A stretch of 64,000 nt of DNA, from contig NZ_JBGJZM010000001.1 in the NCBI RefSeq assembly GCF_042610425.1, positions 992,001-1,056,000 of the forward strand, read 5' to 3'. Positions 26,932-36,020 of this stretch are shown here, piece by piece. Position numbers and translations under genes: made by a program. The notes under the pieces are model-generated. The model ran no database searches. It was not told the origin of the DNA and saw nothing but the letters and a program-made list of their open reading frames with translations. Numbering within the stretch: position 1 is the stretch's first letter; the number at the start of each line of letters is the position of its first letter. The stretch is from Ectobacillus sp042610425. Lineage in GTDB: Bacteria; Bacillota; Bacilli; Bacillales; Bacillaceae_G.

Positions 26932-27663
26932 ATGGTTGGAAATAAGCATTCCGTTCTTTTAGACAGACAATCTATTTATAATCGCAGGGATATTCCTAAA
27001 TGGTTGGTGGATGAGTTTGAAACATTTTCTACGATTGTTGCTGATCCTACATTTCCCTGCTATTTTGGAATGACAGCATTTAAACGAAATGAATTACGAT
27101 ATTCGTATGTTGAAAGTAAGGATTGGAGTAATCTTCCGTCAACGCTTTTAGAGTTTTTACAGTTAATCGAACAACAGCCACTTGTACGTCGTGGGTTATT
27201 TTTATTTGTAGAGCCAGAAACAGAAGAACGGTCTCTTTCTTATTATCGCGATTATTTTTGGAATTTGCTTCAGTTTTTGCATGAGAAAGACAAACAGCCT
27301 TGGCCTAGACAGATTCCTGTAAATCCCGATCATCATTTATGGGAATTTTCTTTTGGAGGAGAGCCGATTTTTGCGTTTGGAAATGCACCTGCCTATAAAA
27401 GGCGTAAAACGAGACATCTTGGTCGCTCGCTTGTGATTGGTTTTCAACCTCGTATTATTTTTGAAGGGCTAGAAGGGAATAGACCGAGTGGTGCCTATTC
27501 AAGACAAACAGTAAGAGAGCGCACAGAAAAATGGGATGGACTTCCGAAGCATCCTAATATTAGTCATTATGGTGATTCAGATCATCGTGAATGGAAGCAA
27601 TACTTTATTGGTGATGATAGTAAACCGATTGAAGGGTCTTGCCCTTTTCATTTTAAAGAATAA
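26932..27663 (+). CDS. YqcI/YcgG family protein
   Basis: 243 residues. Family features include a conserved N-terminal DPTFPCYFGMTAFKRNELRY and HHLWEFSFGGEPIFAFGNAP, then RSLVIGFQPR, the layout of the YqcI/YcgG family (related to FPC/CPF-type motifs). Molecular role is not known for most members; some relatives act as heme-dependent oxygenases. ATG 26932 follows AAGGGAGG at the proper distance; the upstream start lacks one. Monocistronic with terminator. Confidence 0.85.
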   Translation: MVGNKHSVLLDRQSIYNRRDIPKWLVDEFETFSTIVADPTFPCYFGMTAFKRNELRYSYVESKDWSNLPSTLLEFLQLIEQQPLVRRGLFLFVEPETEERSLSYYRDYFWNLLQFLHEKDKQPWPRQIPVNPDHHLWEFSFGGEPIFAFGNAPAYKRRKTRHLGRSLVIGFQPRIIFEGLEGNRPSGAYSRQTVRERTEKWDGLPKHPNISHYGDSDHREWKQYFIGDDSKPIEGSCPFHFKE

Positions 27664-27687
27664 ACAAAAAAAATCATCATATAGAGC

Positions 27688-27728
27688 AAAGTGATGTTGT
27701 GAGGAATAAATCCTGCGAACATCACTTT
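27688..27728 (+). terminator. Intrinsic terminator after the YqcI/YcgG-like gene
   Basis: AAAGTGATGTT pairs with AACATCACTTT around a 19-base loop, followed by TTTT. Confidence 0.85.
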
Positions 27729-27840
27729 TTTTGTATAGTTTACCAGTGATAGGCAAACGCTACACGTATGTTTTTTACCAGTTCTATCTAGAAGACAAGC
27801 ATCATCTACTATCAATATCAAGTATAGAAAGGAATGGGAT

Positions 27841-28473
27841 ATGTTAGTTGCAATTATTCAACAAGTTGTACTCGGTATATCATTAGCGGCTCCTGTAGGT
27901 CCAATCAATATTGAAATGGTAAAGCGTGGTATGGCAAAAGGGTTTTGGCATGCATGGGTTGTTGGATTAGGAGGTATGACTGCAGACATTTGTTTTATGC
28001 TTCTCATCTATTTTGGGCTTTCCACTTTTTTTATGAGAACGAATGTCCAGTTTTTTATGTATGGACTAGGATTTTTTTTCTTATTACATTTAGGTTTTAC
28101 AAGTATAAAACAAGGGATTTTTCATCGTGAAATGGAATATATTAAAGATACAGTAGGCAACATTCGCCAGTCGTATACAACCGGTTTTTTGATTGCATTG
28201 TCGAACCCGTTAAATTTAGTATTTTGGTTTGGTGTATATGGCAGTACATTAAGCACCTTACTTACAGAAGTAAGTAGAACCAAAGCAATGCTCTACAGTC
28301 TCTGTATACTTGTGGGAATTGTTCTATGGAACTTGAATATTGCATTTACAGTTCATTTTGGCCGAACGCTCTTGAAACCGAAAATGCTTGGATATGTAAC
28401 TGCAGTAGCAGGTATAATATTAGTTGCCTATAGTATTCATTTTGCCTATAAAGCAATGCAGCTTTTCAACTAA
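27841..28473 (+). CDS. LysE-family amino acid exporter
   Basis: Membrane protein of 210 residues and about six helices. The start QVVLGISLAAPVGPINIEMV and FLIALSNPLNLVFWFGVYG are LysE/RhtB family signatures (the APVGP and NP motifs). Exports amino acids or similar metabolites; which one is not predictable. ATG follows GAAAGGAATGGG. Probably co-transcribed with the small gene 15 bases downstream. Confidence 0.88.
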   Translation: MLVAIIQQVVLGISLAAPVGPINIEMVKRGMAKGFWHAWVVGLGGMTADICFMLLIYFGLSTFFMRTNVQFFMYGLGFFFLLHLGFTSIKQGIFHREMEYIKDTVGNIRQSYTTGFLIALSNPLNLVFWFGVYGSTLSTLLTEVSRTKAMLYSLCILVGIVLWNLNIAFTVHFGRTLLKPKMLGYVTAVAGIILVAYSIHFAYKAMQLFN

Positions 28474-28488
28474 AGGGAGGATACATGT

Positions 28489-28779
28489 ATGTATCGAACT
28501 ATAATCTTCGAACGAGAGATTCTTATTAAATTATCATCGAAGCTCATAAAAGAAGTAGAGGATCGCGCCCCTATCTATTATGCTGTACTATCTATTGTAG
28601 AAAATGTACTTAGGCATGAACAGAAAACTAGTTTTGCAGTTGTACACGAAACGTTAGGTTTAATTATTGGAGAGGTTGTTCAGGCAGATATAGTTGTATT
28701 TTCAGTGGAATATATTATCGATAAACATAATTTGTATACTTTTAATCAATTCCCAGAACACGTACAAAGAGCGAATTAG
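28489..28779 (+). CDS. Small protein of unknown function
   Basis: 96 residues, not recognised. Mixed alpha/beta by eye, with a central hydrophobic stretch (FAVVHETLGLIIGEVVQADI) too polar for a clear membrane helix. AAAGGGAGG precedes the ATG. It lies 15 bases after the LysE-like gene and before a terminator, so it is the last gene of that transcript. Confidence 0.7.
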   Translation: MYRTIIFEREILIKLSSKLIKEVEDRAPIYYAVLSIVENVLRHEQKTSFAVVHETLGLIIGEVVQADIVVFSVEYIIDKHNLYTFNQFPEHVQRAN

Positions 28780-28833
28780 AATGAAATATTAAAAAAAACT
28801 CGGAAATGATGTCTATATAGAAATCAAAATATG

Positions 28834-28855
28834 CCGCAGATATGCGGTTTTTTTT
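28834..28855 (+). terminator. Intrinsic terminator
   Basis: CCGCA, loop GATA, TGCGG, then eight T residues. Confidence 0.85.
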
Positions 28856-29067
28856 ATGCAACAAGGAGTTTTGATTACAAATTAAGGTAAAAATGGATGT
28901 GATACGGAAATTGTCGAAAGAAAACCCTTTCAAAAGAAGGGAGTATCCAATAGAATGAATATAAGTTTCAGAATATTGTAACATTTTAAGTGGTTACGTC
29001 GAAGAGGGGGGAATATTTCGTTGTAAGGATTAGTTCCGAAACATAATAAAAGGGAGGAATGTTCACT

Positions 29068-29412
29068 ATGGCTGTGAAGAAAGAATTTCAAGAGGAAATA
29101 AATGAAAATGATTACACGAGAGTTGCTGCTTCAAGAGAATTTAAACAGCTACTTCAAGTAAAGAAAAAATTTATTGTTCCTATTACCCTATTCTTTTTAA
29201 GCTTTTATTTTTTGCTCCCTATATTAACGTCATATTCCAAAATATTGAATACATCAGCAGTTGGCGCCATTACTTGGGCATGGATTTTTGCGTTTGCTCA
29301 GTTTATTATGACGTGGGCACTTTGCATTGTGTATAGCAAAAAAGCACGGACTTTTGATCGTTTGTCAGAAAAAATAGTAAAGCAATTAGATGATGGGAGG
29401 GATACGCAATGA
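29068..29412 (+). CDS. DUF485 membrane protein paired with a solute symporter (YwcB/YjcH-like)
   Basis: 114 residues with two hydrophobic helices: VPITLFFLSFYFLLPILTSY and WAWIFAFAQFIMTWALCIVY, typical of DUF485. Such proteins sit directly before acetate or carboxylate symporters and probably help them. ATG 29068 follows GGGAGGA; ATG 29059 is too close to that site. Its stop overlaps the symporter start (ATGA), so translation is coupled. Confidence 0.88.
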   Translation: MAVKKEFQEEINENDYTRVAASREFKQLLQVKKKFIVPITLFFLSFYFLLPILTSYSKILNTSAVGAITWAWIFAFAQFIMTWALCIVYSKKARTFDRLSEKIVKQLDDGRDTQ

Positions 29413-30959
29413 ATATGACAGCCTTTGGATTATTTTTAATTATAGTTCTTGGTACTTTGGTCATAACGTACTTTGCATCTAAAAAGACTAAAAATGCAAG
29501 TGAATTTTATACAGCTGGTGGGGGTCTTACTGGTTGGCAAAATGGACTAGCTATCGCAGGTGATTACATGTCTGCTGCTTCATTTTTAGGAATTGCAGGC
29601 GCAATTGCACTTGCTGGATTTGATGGATTTTTCTATAGCATTGGCTTTCTAGTTGCTTATCTTGTGGTGTTATATTTGGTTGCTGAGCCACTCCGTAATT
29701 TAGGAAAATATACACTTGCAGATATGATTGCAGCACGATTTGATGCTAAGAAAGTACGCGGAGTTGCGGCAATGAATACAATCACTATTTCGATTTTTTA
29801 TATGATTGCACAATTGGTAGGGGCAGGGGCTCTTATCAAACTATTACTTGGAATTGATTATACAACTTCAGTTCTTATCGTTGGTACGTTAATGACTGTT
29901 TATGTTATTTTCGGTGGGATGCATGCTACAAGTTGGGTACAAATTGTTAAGGCTGTATTATTAATGATTGGTACATTAGTAATTTCTCTAATTGTATTTG
30001 CAAAATTTAATTTTAATGTGATGGATATGTTTCAAGCAATGTCAACTGCTACGCCTTATAAGGAATCATTCTTAAATCCAGGTATTAAATATACAAATGG
30101 GCTAGATACGATATCACTCAATATAGCTCTTGTTTTAGGGACAGCAGGTCTTCCACATATTCTAGTTCGTTTCTTTACGGTACGAGATGCAAAAACGGCA
30201 CGTTCTTCCGTAGTATATGCGACTTGGTTAATCGGATTTTTTTACATTTTGACTGTTTTTCTCGGTTTCGGGGCAGCAGCGTTCGTCGGACATGATGCAA
30301 TTGTGTTAGCAAATCCTGCTGGTAATATGGCGGCTCCGCTTCTTGCAAAAATGGTAGGTGGGGACTTCTTATTTGCTTTTGTTTCTGCAGTAGCTTTTGC
30401 CACGATTCTGGCTGTAGTAGCAGGGCTTGTATTAACGGCTGCTTCCGCCTTTGCTCATGATTTTTATAGTGAAATTGTCCGTGGTGGAAATGCAACAGAA
30501 AAGGAACAAGTGGCAATGGCACGATATGCTTCCATTGGGGTGGCAGTACTTAGTATTGTACTCGCATTGTTTGCACAAACACTTAATGTAGCCTTTCTCG
30601 TAGCTCTAGCATTTGCAGTAGCAGCAAGCGCAAATCTTCCAGTTATTTTATTCACAATTTATTGGAAACGCTTTAATACAGCTGGAGCTATTACGGGAAT
30701 GATAGTAGGGCTCCTTAGCGCTATTATCGTTGTTGCGATTGGTCCAAACGTTTGGAATCCGGTTGCGGGTAAAGCAATTTTTGTTGGAACACCACTTATT
30801 TCATTATCGAATCCAGGGATAATTTCTATACCACTTGGTTTTCTTGCAGCTTACCTTGGCACTGTATTATCGGGTAAAAAGGAAAGCGAAGCGAAGTTTG
30901 ATGAAATATTAGTAAAATCCAATACTGGTCATGGAGTAAGTGATGCATCAGCACATTAA
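29409..30959 (+). CDS. ywcA: Sodium/solute symporter, ActP/YwcA-like (acetate or other monocarboxylate)
   Basis: 516-residue transporter of the SSS family, about 13 helices. Signatures: FYTAGGGLTGWQNGLAIAGD, FGGMHATSWVQIVKA and GTAGLPHILVRFFTVRDAKT, all close to cation/acetate symporters. Translationally coupled to the DUF485 gene, the same pairing as ywcB-ywcA of B. subtilis and yjcH-actP of E. coli. Monocarboxylate uptake is inferred from the family. Terminator follows at 31042. Confidence 0.9.
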   Translation: MNMTAFGLFLIIVLGTLVITYFASKKTKNASEFYTAGGGLTGWQNGLAIAGDYMSAASFLGIAGAIALAGFDGFFYSIGFLVAYLVVLYLVAEPLRNLGKYTLADMIAARFDAKKVRGVAAMNTITISIFYMIAQLVGAGALIKLLLGIDYTTSVLIVGTLMTVYVIFGGMHATSWVQIVKAVLLMIGTLVISLIVFAKFNFNVMDMFQAMSTATPYKESFLNPGIKYTNGLDTISLNIALVLGTAGLPHILVRFFTVRDAKTARSSVVYATWLIGFFYILTVFLGFGAAAFVGHDAIVLANPAGNMAAPLLAKMVGGDFLFAFVSAVAFATILAVVAGLVLTAASAFAHDFYSEIVRGGNATEKEQVAMARYASIGVAVLSIVLALFAQTLNVAFLVALAFAVAASANLPVILFTIYWKRFNTAGAITGMIVGLLSAIIVVAIGPNVWNPVAGKAIFVGTPLISLSNPGIISIPLGFLAAYLGTVLSGKKESEAKFDEILVKSNTGHGVSDASAH

Positions 30960-31041
30960 CTCAAGTAAAGGGTGATTTTAATCTTTAATAAAGAATGAGA
31001 GAAAGTCCTTGCTGAGGAAATGTTTTACTTTATAATAAAAA

Positions 31042-31069
31042 CGTCCCCTTTTTTAGTTAGAAGGGGACG
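31042..31069. terminator. Intrinsic terminator between convergent genes
   Basis: CGTCCCCTT pairs with AAGGGGACG around an 11-base loop and is followed by CTTTTATTT; A-rich on the other side. Confidence 0.85.
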
Positions 31070-31126
31070 CTTTTATTTCATCGGATATTTGTAATGGTTT
31101 TAAAATCATTATATAAATTAGGAAGA

Positions 31127-32539
31127 TTACGATGCTGTATTTATGTCCTTGTTTTGTACATTGCGATTACGCATGAGAATGGGATAGAATAGCAAACCAA
31201 TTACAAATAATCCTATTCCAAGCATGAATGTTTTCAGATCTGCTGTACCAGTTTTAATAACCCAAATGGAATAAACTAGGGCAATTATTACAATGATTCC
31301 ATCCTTTATACGTGCACCCATTGACTTATATGTTTCTCCCGTAATAACCAGTTTTAACTGGTAAAGGGAGCTTACAAGGTAAGGGATTAGGTATGCAAGT
31401 GTTGCAACGATAATAGCAAAGTTATAGGCTTGTCCAACTGTACCTGAAATAGTAGAAAATAGAAAAACTTGTGTCATTATGTTCGTAATAGTTAACGAAC
31501 GGATTGGACTACCTCCTTTATTTGTCTTTGCAAAATACATAGGAAATAGTTCGCTTTTAGCAGCTTGATACGGAACCTCCGCACTAACGACAATCCAACC
31601 TACTATCGACCCAAACAATGAAATGAGAGCGAGAATAGCTAGAATGGCCGCACCGTTAGGTCCGATTGCCGTGCTAAGTGCATCAACTAGCGGTTTTTGA
31701 GAATCGCGTAACGCTTGTTGTGATAGTGCTCCCATTGTTAGCAGAGTAATGCCAATATAAATAATAATTGCAATCAAAAGTCCAATAAGTGTAGCTCGTT
31801 TTACATCTTGTTGCGATTTTGCACGGTTTGAGAGCATAACGGCTGCTTCGATACCAATAAATGCCCATAGTGTGGAAATGGCCGCACCGTTTACTTGCCC
31901 ACTAAGTGAAATAGTTTCACCTGAACTGTTAACAAATGTGCTTCCAGAAACATTGGCAACGTTAAAAATGAAAAGAGTAAAAATGATAAATAACCCAAAT
32001 CCGAGTACTTTCGCTGCTGTAGCAACAAAGTTAATTTTGCCAGCACTCGTAAAGCGAGTTGCGAGTATCCATTGTAATCCCCAGAGAAGGGCAGAACATA
32101 CAATAAACGTTGTTAAATTACCACTATGCACTTCAAGTGATCCAATAGAAAATAAGACCGTCTTTGAAGATAATATTGGGAAAAATGTTGATAAATATCC
32201 CGCAAATGAAATAATAATAGATGCGGTAGCTGGCCAATTGGCTGCCCAATATCCCCATGCGACACTAAATCCTGCAGTGCGCCCCATTTTCTTAGACGCG
32301 AACATTGCTTGTGCATAACTTTGCGGACCAGCTTTTAAATCAGGACGTCTTATTGCCAAATTTCCAAAGACAAGAGCAATCATTAATACTCCAAGTCCAG
32401 TTGTAAGCCAAGCAATTGTTGATCCGATTGGACTTGCTACTTGAGCCATATTTGCTGGTAGCATAAAGATACCACCACCAACCATGTTTCCTACTACAAA
32501 TGCAGTTAAGACCCATAATCCCCACTTTTTATTTTCCAT
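31127..32539 (-). CDS. APC-family amino acid permease (basic amino acid/polyamine antiporter type)
   Basis: 470-residue membrane protein with about 12 helices. N-terminal VLTAFVVGNMVGGGIFMLPA is the APC substrate-binding signature, and the central FIGIEAAVMLSNRAKSQQDV is typical of the arginine/ornithine or lysine antiporter branch (ArcD, YdgI). ATG 32539 follows AAAGGAGAG. Substrate not certain. Expression is probably controlled by the elaborate leader at 32573-32688. Confidence 0.87.
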   Translation of the reverse strand: MENKKWGLWVLTAFVVGNMVGGGIFMLPANMAQVASPIGSTIAWLTTGLGVLMIALVFGNLAIRRPDLKAGPQSYAQAMFASKKMGRTAGFSVAWGYWAANWPATASIIISFAGYLSTFFPILSSKTVLFSIGSLEVHSGNLTTFIVCSALLWGLQWILATRFTSAGKINFVATAAKVLGFGLFIIFTLFIFNVANVSGSTFVNSSGETISLSGQVNGAAISTLWAFIGIEAAVMLSNRAKSQQDVKRATLIGLLIAIIIYIGITLLTMGALSQQALRDSQKPLVDALSTAIGPNGAAILAILALISLFGSIVGWIVVSAEVPYQAAKSELFPMYFAKTNKGGSPIRSLTITNIMTQVFLFSTISGTVGQAYNFAIIVATLAYLIPYLVSSLYQLKLVITGETYKSMGARIKDGIIVIIALVYSIWVIKTGTADLKTFMLGIGLFVIGLLFYPILMRNRNVQNKDINTAS

Positions 32540-32572
32540 GTTTGTCTCTCCTTTGTTTGTACACATATCCCC

Positions 32573-32688
32573 TAAAAAGTAAAAGCCATGAAGGCAAAAA
32601 ATACCTACATGGCTTTATAGAAGCGTGTAGGTACAAATGGGAACAACCCTTGTACCTACACGTAATAGTTACGTTAGGTTCAAGGGTT
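32573..32688 (-). promoter_or_regulatory. Attenuator with three mutually exclusive hairpins before the amino acid permease
   Basis: Read on the - strand: AACCCTTG+AACCTA (32688-32675) can pair with TAGGTACAAGGGTT (32658-32645). The same TAGGTACAA can instead pair with TTGTACCTACAC (32636-32625). TACCTACA in that segment can pair with TGTAGGTA (32609-32602), which overlaps the 5' arm of the terminator AAAGCCATG/CATGGCTTT (32616-32608 with 32590-32582), followed by TTTTACTTTTT. So it has anti-antiterminator, antiterminator and terminator segments, the logic of an attenuation switch. It does not look like an L-box or T-box. Confidence 0.75.
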
Positions 32689-32699
32689 ATATATGGCGA

Positions 32700-33070
32700 T
32701 GAAGTTGTGTGAATGTAATCAGACGGTTCATTTTTGTAATCTCCCTAATAATAGAATCAATCTTTATCGTATTACTAATACGATATGTCAGAAACTGTTT
32801 CTCTTTTTCATATGACCATTACATAAATCCTCAAAAAAAGTTTTATTCATACAACAAGTTATTTTACTGTATGTCTCACAGGATTGCAATGACTTTTATA
32901 GATTTAAATGATGTAGGGAATTAATAAAATTCTTTATAATGAACTATTATAATAATTTAATATCTATTATTTGGAATTTTATAATTTTATCTGAAATATT
33001 TTTGAAATAGTATAGCTATTTTAACTGTTTTTTTATATAATTTTAGTAGCAACACTGGGGTATAAAGTAC
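32700..33070. other. AT-rich intergenic region
   Basis: About 370 bases, nearly all A and T, between the permease leader and the repeats before the gene at 33219. No ORF or hairpin I can support. Confidence 0.5.
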
Positions 33071-33189
33071 TTTGTTCGTTTTAAAGAATTGTACTTGTTG
33101 TTTGGAATGCTGTTGACCAAAAGTTGTGAAAAATAGTAAAATAAAAATGGCATTTATTGGAAATGACAATTTGTTCGTTATAAAGAATT
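33071..33189 (+). repeat. Pair of 20-base direct repeats before an unknown gene
   Basis: TTTGTTCGTTTTAAAGAATT at 33071-33090 and TTTGTTCGTTATAAAGAATT at 33170-33189 differ at one base and are 99 bases apart start to start. The second ends 29 bases before the ATG at 33219. This looks like a pair of operators, perhaps for autoregulation. Confidence 0.75.
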
Positions 33190-33218
33190 AAAGATAGAGA
33201 TTTTAAGGGGGAAGTAAT

Positions 33219-34133
33219 ATGCATAATAAAAGTCGTATTATAGAAGAGATTACAGTTACATTAGAAAAATTGATTGAGTCTAATGATAGTGCAGAAATCA
33301 AAAGAATGCATATGCAGGAATTGTCTCAATCATTACAAGTAGAGTTTGAGGATATAATAACACTTTATAACAAGATGGAATTATTTCAACAAGAAGTATC
33401 TGAGTTAGGTGGTATGGATACATATCAGAAATCAAAGTATTCATGGTTGAAAGCCGAGCTAGATTTACTTCTATTTATATATCAATTTTTTCAAAAGAAT
33501 GGTATTAGTGTCATTACCATTTCAGATTTACTAAGTATCAAGCATCTTAACATTTTTCCAAAGACAAAGAATCAATTACAAAATACGTACTACAAGTTAC
33601 GTAACAACCAACTTCCACTTGAAAATATTATTAAGCAAAAACCAGGTCGTAAGCCTGGCCAAGAATATAAAAAAATAGCTAGTGATTTGAATGAATCCAA
33701 TATGAAGAAAAAACAAGATCTTTCGGAAAATACAGAAATTATTTCACAACAGCCTAAGTATAGCTTGGTACATTTATTATCTGGCATGGTGAGAAATTTT
33801 CAAACAATTTGTGATGATAATGAAAATGAAAAACGTGTGTATCAGTTAATGGCTGGTATTTATGAATTATCAGGAATGGCAGCAGATGGAATAAATGTAA
33901 ATAAGAATGGTTCAGATGAGCAAATGCTTTTACTTCGACAAGAAACAGAAAGACTTAAAAGAGAACAGAAAGAAATTATGCATGAAATTCGTGGAATAAC
34001 AAACCATATTAAAGCTTTTGTTGAGAGTACAGACGTTGACCAAATTAAAAATTTATCCGGATTTGTAAATGAATGTAAACGAGATTTGAATCGCCTTGAA
34101 GTATATAATGTACAAAAACATTCAACGATGTAA
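33219..34133 (+). CDS. Unknown protein with AT-hook-like motif and coiled coil
   Basis: 304 residues; I do not recognise a family. About 1-125 is helical, 140-150 is basic (KQKPGRKPGQEYKK, resembling an AT-hook or linker), 170-220 helical, and 230-300 a predicted coiled coil (MLLLRQETERLKREQKEIMH). No transmembrane segment. It could be a DNA-binding protein with an oligomerising tail, which would fit the operator-like repeats upstream, but that is inference. ATG follows AAGGGGGAAG. Confidence 0.75.
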   Translation: MHNKSRIIEEITVTLEKLIESNDSAEIKRMHMQELSQSLQVEFEDIITLYNKMELFQQEVSELGGMDTYQKSKYSWLKAELDLLLFIYQFFQKNGISVITISDLLSIKHLNIFPKTKNQLQNTYYKLRNNQLPLENIIKQKPGRKPGQEYKKIASDLNESNMKKKQDLSENTEIISQQPKYSLVHLLSGMVRNFQTICDDNENEKRVYQLMAGIYELSGMAADGINVNKNGSDEQMLLLRQETERLKREQKEIMHEIRGITNHIKAFVESTDVDQIKNLSGFVNECKRDLNRLEVYNVQKHSTM

Positions 34134-34180
34134 TTAGAAATAGCTAGGGAGAATTTTAATTCATTAATGAAATATAAGAA

Positions 34181-34208
34181 AAAACGAAGCACAGCATGGC
34201 TTCGTTTT
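34181..34208 (+). terminator. Intrinsic terminator
   Basis: AAAACGAAGC pairs with GCTTCGTTTT around an 8-base loop, then TT; ends the gene at 33219. Confidence 0.88.
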
Positions 34209-34272
34209 TTTATGTCTTCAAAGGTTTTGTTTCTTCAATATTGTCATATTTACAGTACAATAAATGGGAAAT

Positions 34273-34420
34273 TTAGAAAATAAATGAAGAAAAATAAGAG
34301 TGCGGAAATGTTGCAACTGCTTCATAAGCAAGCTTGGCTTCCTGTAATGCAATCTCCTTCATTCCGAGTTTGTCATAGCACAATGCTCGGTATGAACCTG
34401 CTGTATAAAGCTAAGCATGA
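34273..34420 (-). pseudogene. Fragment of a TPR-type protein (possibly RNPP/Rap regulator)
   Basis: On the - strand the frame from 34377 to the stop at 34273 reads YDKLGMKEIALQEAKLAYEA and then VATFPHSYFSSF, a classic tetratricopeptide helix pair. Upstream the frame is broken within a few codons (LALYSRFIPSIVL in another frame), and no start or N-terminal domain exists. It is a decayed 3' end of a TPR protein; an RNPP-type quorum regulator or Rap protein is one guess. Confidence 0.5.
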
Positions 34421-34602
34421 TCAAGCGGATGGAATAAATCTTCAAAATGAAAAATGTAAAGGAATCGTTATAGAAATCTGTAAAACTTAGAATTTCTATG
34501 ATGATTCCTTTTTACGAAATGGAAATAATTATATTATTAAGAAAAGTAATCCATGCTATAATGAGATTATAATAGAAATGATTCTGTTATATCACTAGAT
34601 TC

Positions 34603-35196
34603 TATACTCTTCCTATGTTCCAGCTTATCCTTTTTTCGGCTTCGGTAGGGACTCTTCTAACAATGTTTTTCTATCCCACTTTTACAAAGTTGTGAATGGT
34701 TAACATTCGACGCTTAGAAATAGATGGTTCGTTTATGAGCGTAATGCGTGTTTCAAATGTACAAAAATTGCGTTTTACGAAGTGCTACGTTACAGTACCG
34801 CGATTTGCTATGCTTCATCGTCTACGAATTGGCGGAATACCGAAACGAATTATGCTTATAAATACGGTTGTTACTGGTTGGTATTTATACAGTTGGTGTT
34901 CTCTCCTCTCTTTATGCTACTTTTTTTGAACCATTCTTTACATCAACAGCAAGTCAACTTACTGAATAATTAATGGCGTTGCCACGATATTACCCACTTT
35001 GTTTCTTGACCCTCACATTGCGATACTAACAGAACGTTCCTTGCAGCAAAAAACTGGGGCAGAGCAGATGGGAAAGCTATTCGGATGGCTTATGATTTCA
35101 CGCTTTTTTGGCACGTTGCTCGCGCAGCTTTTTCTTGTGCCAGCTTCACAAATGATAATATGGACGAGCGCTATATTAAGTAAGATTTTATCATAA
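34603..35196 (+). pseudogene. Decayed lipid II flippase Amj (YdaH-like)
   Basis: Pieces in different frames align in order with Amj: MFQLILFSASVGTLLTMFFY from 34615 (stop TGA at 34693), then DGSFMSVMRVSN and AMLHRLRIGGIPKRIMLINT from 34696, a frame change near 34880, then FLDPHIAILTERSLQQKTGA and LFGWLMISRFFGTLLAQLFL to 35196. The first roughly 80-100 residues are gone. Amj is an alternative lipid II flippase to MurJ, so this copy is non-functional. Confidence 0.72.
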
Positions 35197-35302
35197 TTAG
35201 TAAGAAGAGATTTAATAAGTTGAAAAAAGGTGTTTGGAACTAGAACATAGGACTTTATTTTACCATACTGTGAGTATATATGTTCAAAGGAGTGTAATGA
35301 TT

Positions 35303-35938
35303 ATGTATCCTTATTGGCAATCCAGTTATTTCATATATGATAATCCTTATTTAATGTGGAATCCAACACCTGTTCTTTCAACAACACGGAATGATTCCAT
35401 TAGTAAGGCTGCAGTTGATTTTAAAAGTTATATGCGTTTACTTTGGGAACAACATGTTACGTGGACAAGAATGGTTATCCTTAGCCTTATTTTTAATTTG
35501 CCAGATTTGGACGTTGCTATTACACGTCTCCTTCAAAACGCTCCGGATATGGGGAATTCAATCAAACCTTTCTATGGTGAAAATATAGCGAGAAAATATA
35601 GTGACTTGATAAAAGATCACTTAGTAATTGCTGCAGATCTTGTCAAAGCAGCAAAGGCTGGTAACAAAAGCGCCGCATCAATTGCAGAGAGGAAATGGTA
35701 CTCCAATGCAGACGAAATTGTTGAATTTTTACACAGTATAATTCCGTATTTATCTAAAGAAGGTTTTAGGAAAATGTTTTATGAACATCTAGCATTAACT
35801 AAATCTGAAGCGGTATCTATCCTGAGTAAAGATTATAAATCAGGTGTTCAAATGTACGACAAAATTGAGAAAGAAGCTTTAGAAATGGCGGATGCAATTT
35901 CTGAGGGTGTAATAAAGCAATTTCCTCACATGTTTTAA
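35303..35938 (+). CDS. Conserved Bacillus protein of unknown function
   Basis: 211 residues starting MYPYWQSSYFIYDNPYLMWN, a Tyr/Pro/Trp-rich head like that of some coat-associated proteins, then a helical body: WEQHVTWTRMVILSLIFNLP, FYGENIARKYSDLIKDHLVI and MADAISEGVIKQFPHMF. I have seen this type annotated only as hypothetical in Bacilli. ATG 35303 or 35297 could be used; both lie close to AAAGGAGTG. No membrane helix; possibly a four-helix bundle. Monocistronic. Confidence 0.75.
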   Translation: MYPYWQSSYFIYDNPYLMWNPTPVLSTTRNDSISKAAVDFKSYMRLLWEQHVTWTRMVILSLIFNLPDLDVAITRLLQNAPDMGNSIKPFYGENIARKYSDLIKDHLVIAADLVKAAKAGNKSAASIAERKWYSNADEIVEFLHSIIPYLSKEGFRKMFYEHLALTKSEAVSILSKDYKSGVQMYDKIEKEALEMADAISEGVIKQFPHMF

Positions 35939-36020
35939 ATTACAATAGGCCTTTATGTGATAAAATAATAAAATTGAGCAAGTCTGATTTGGAAATTTAG
36001 GATGTAAGGTGATTAGTAAA

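Noticed and set aside
31872..32318. 148-codon open frame on the + strand inside the amino acid permease gene
   Set aside because: Antisense shadow of a membrane protein gene; no ribosome binding site and no recognisable protein.
34284..34490. 68-codon + strand open frame before the amj remnant
   Set aside because: It is antisense to the recognisable TPR fragment, has no ribosome binding site and no homology I can see.
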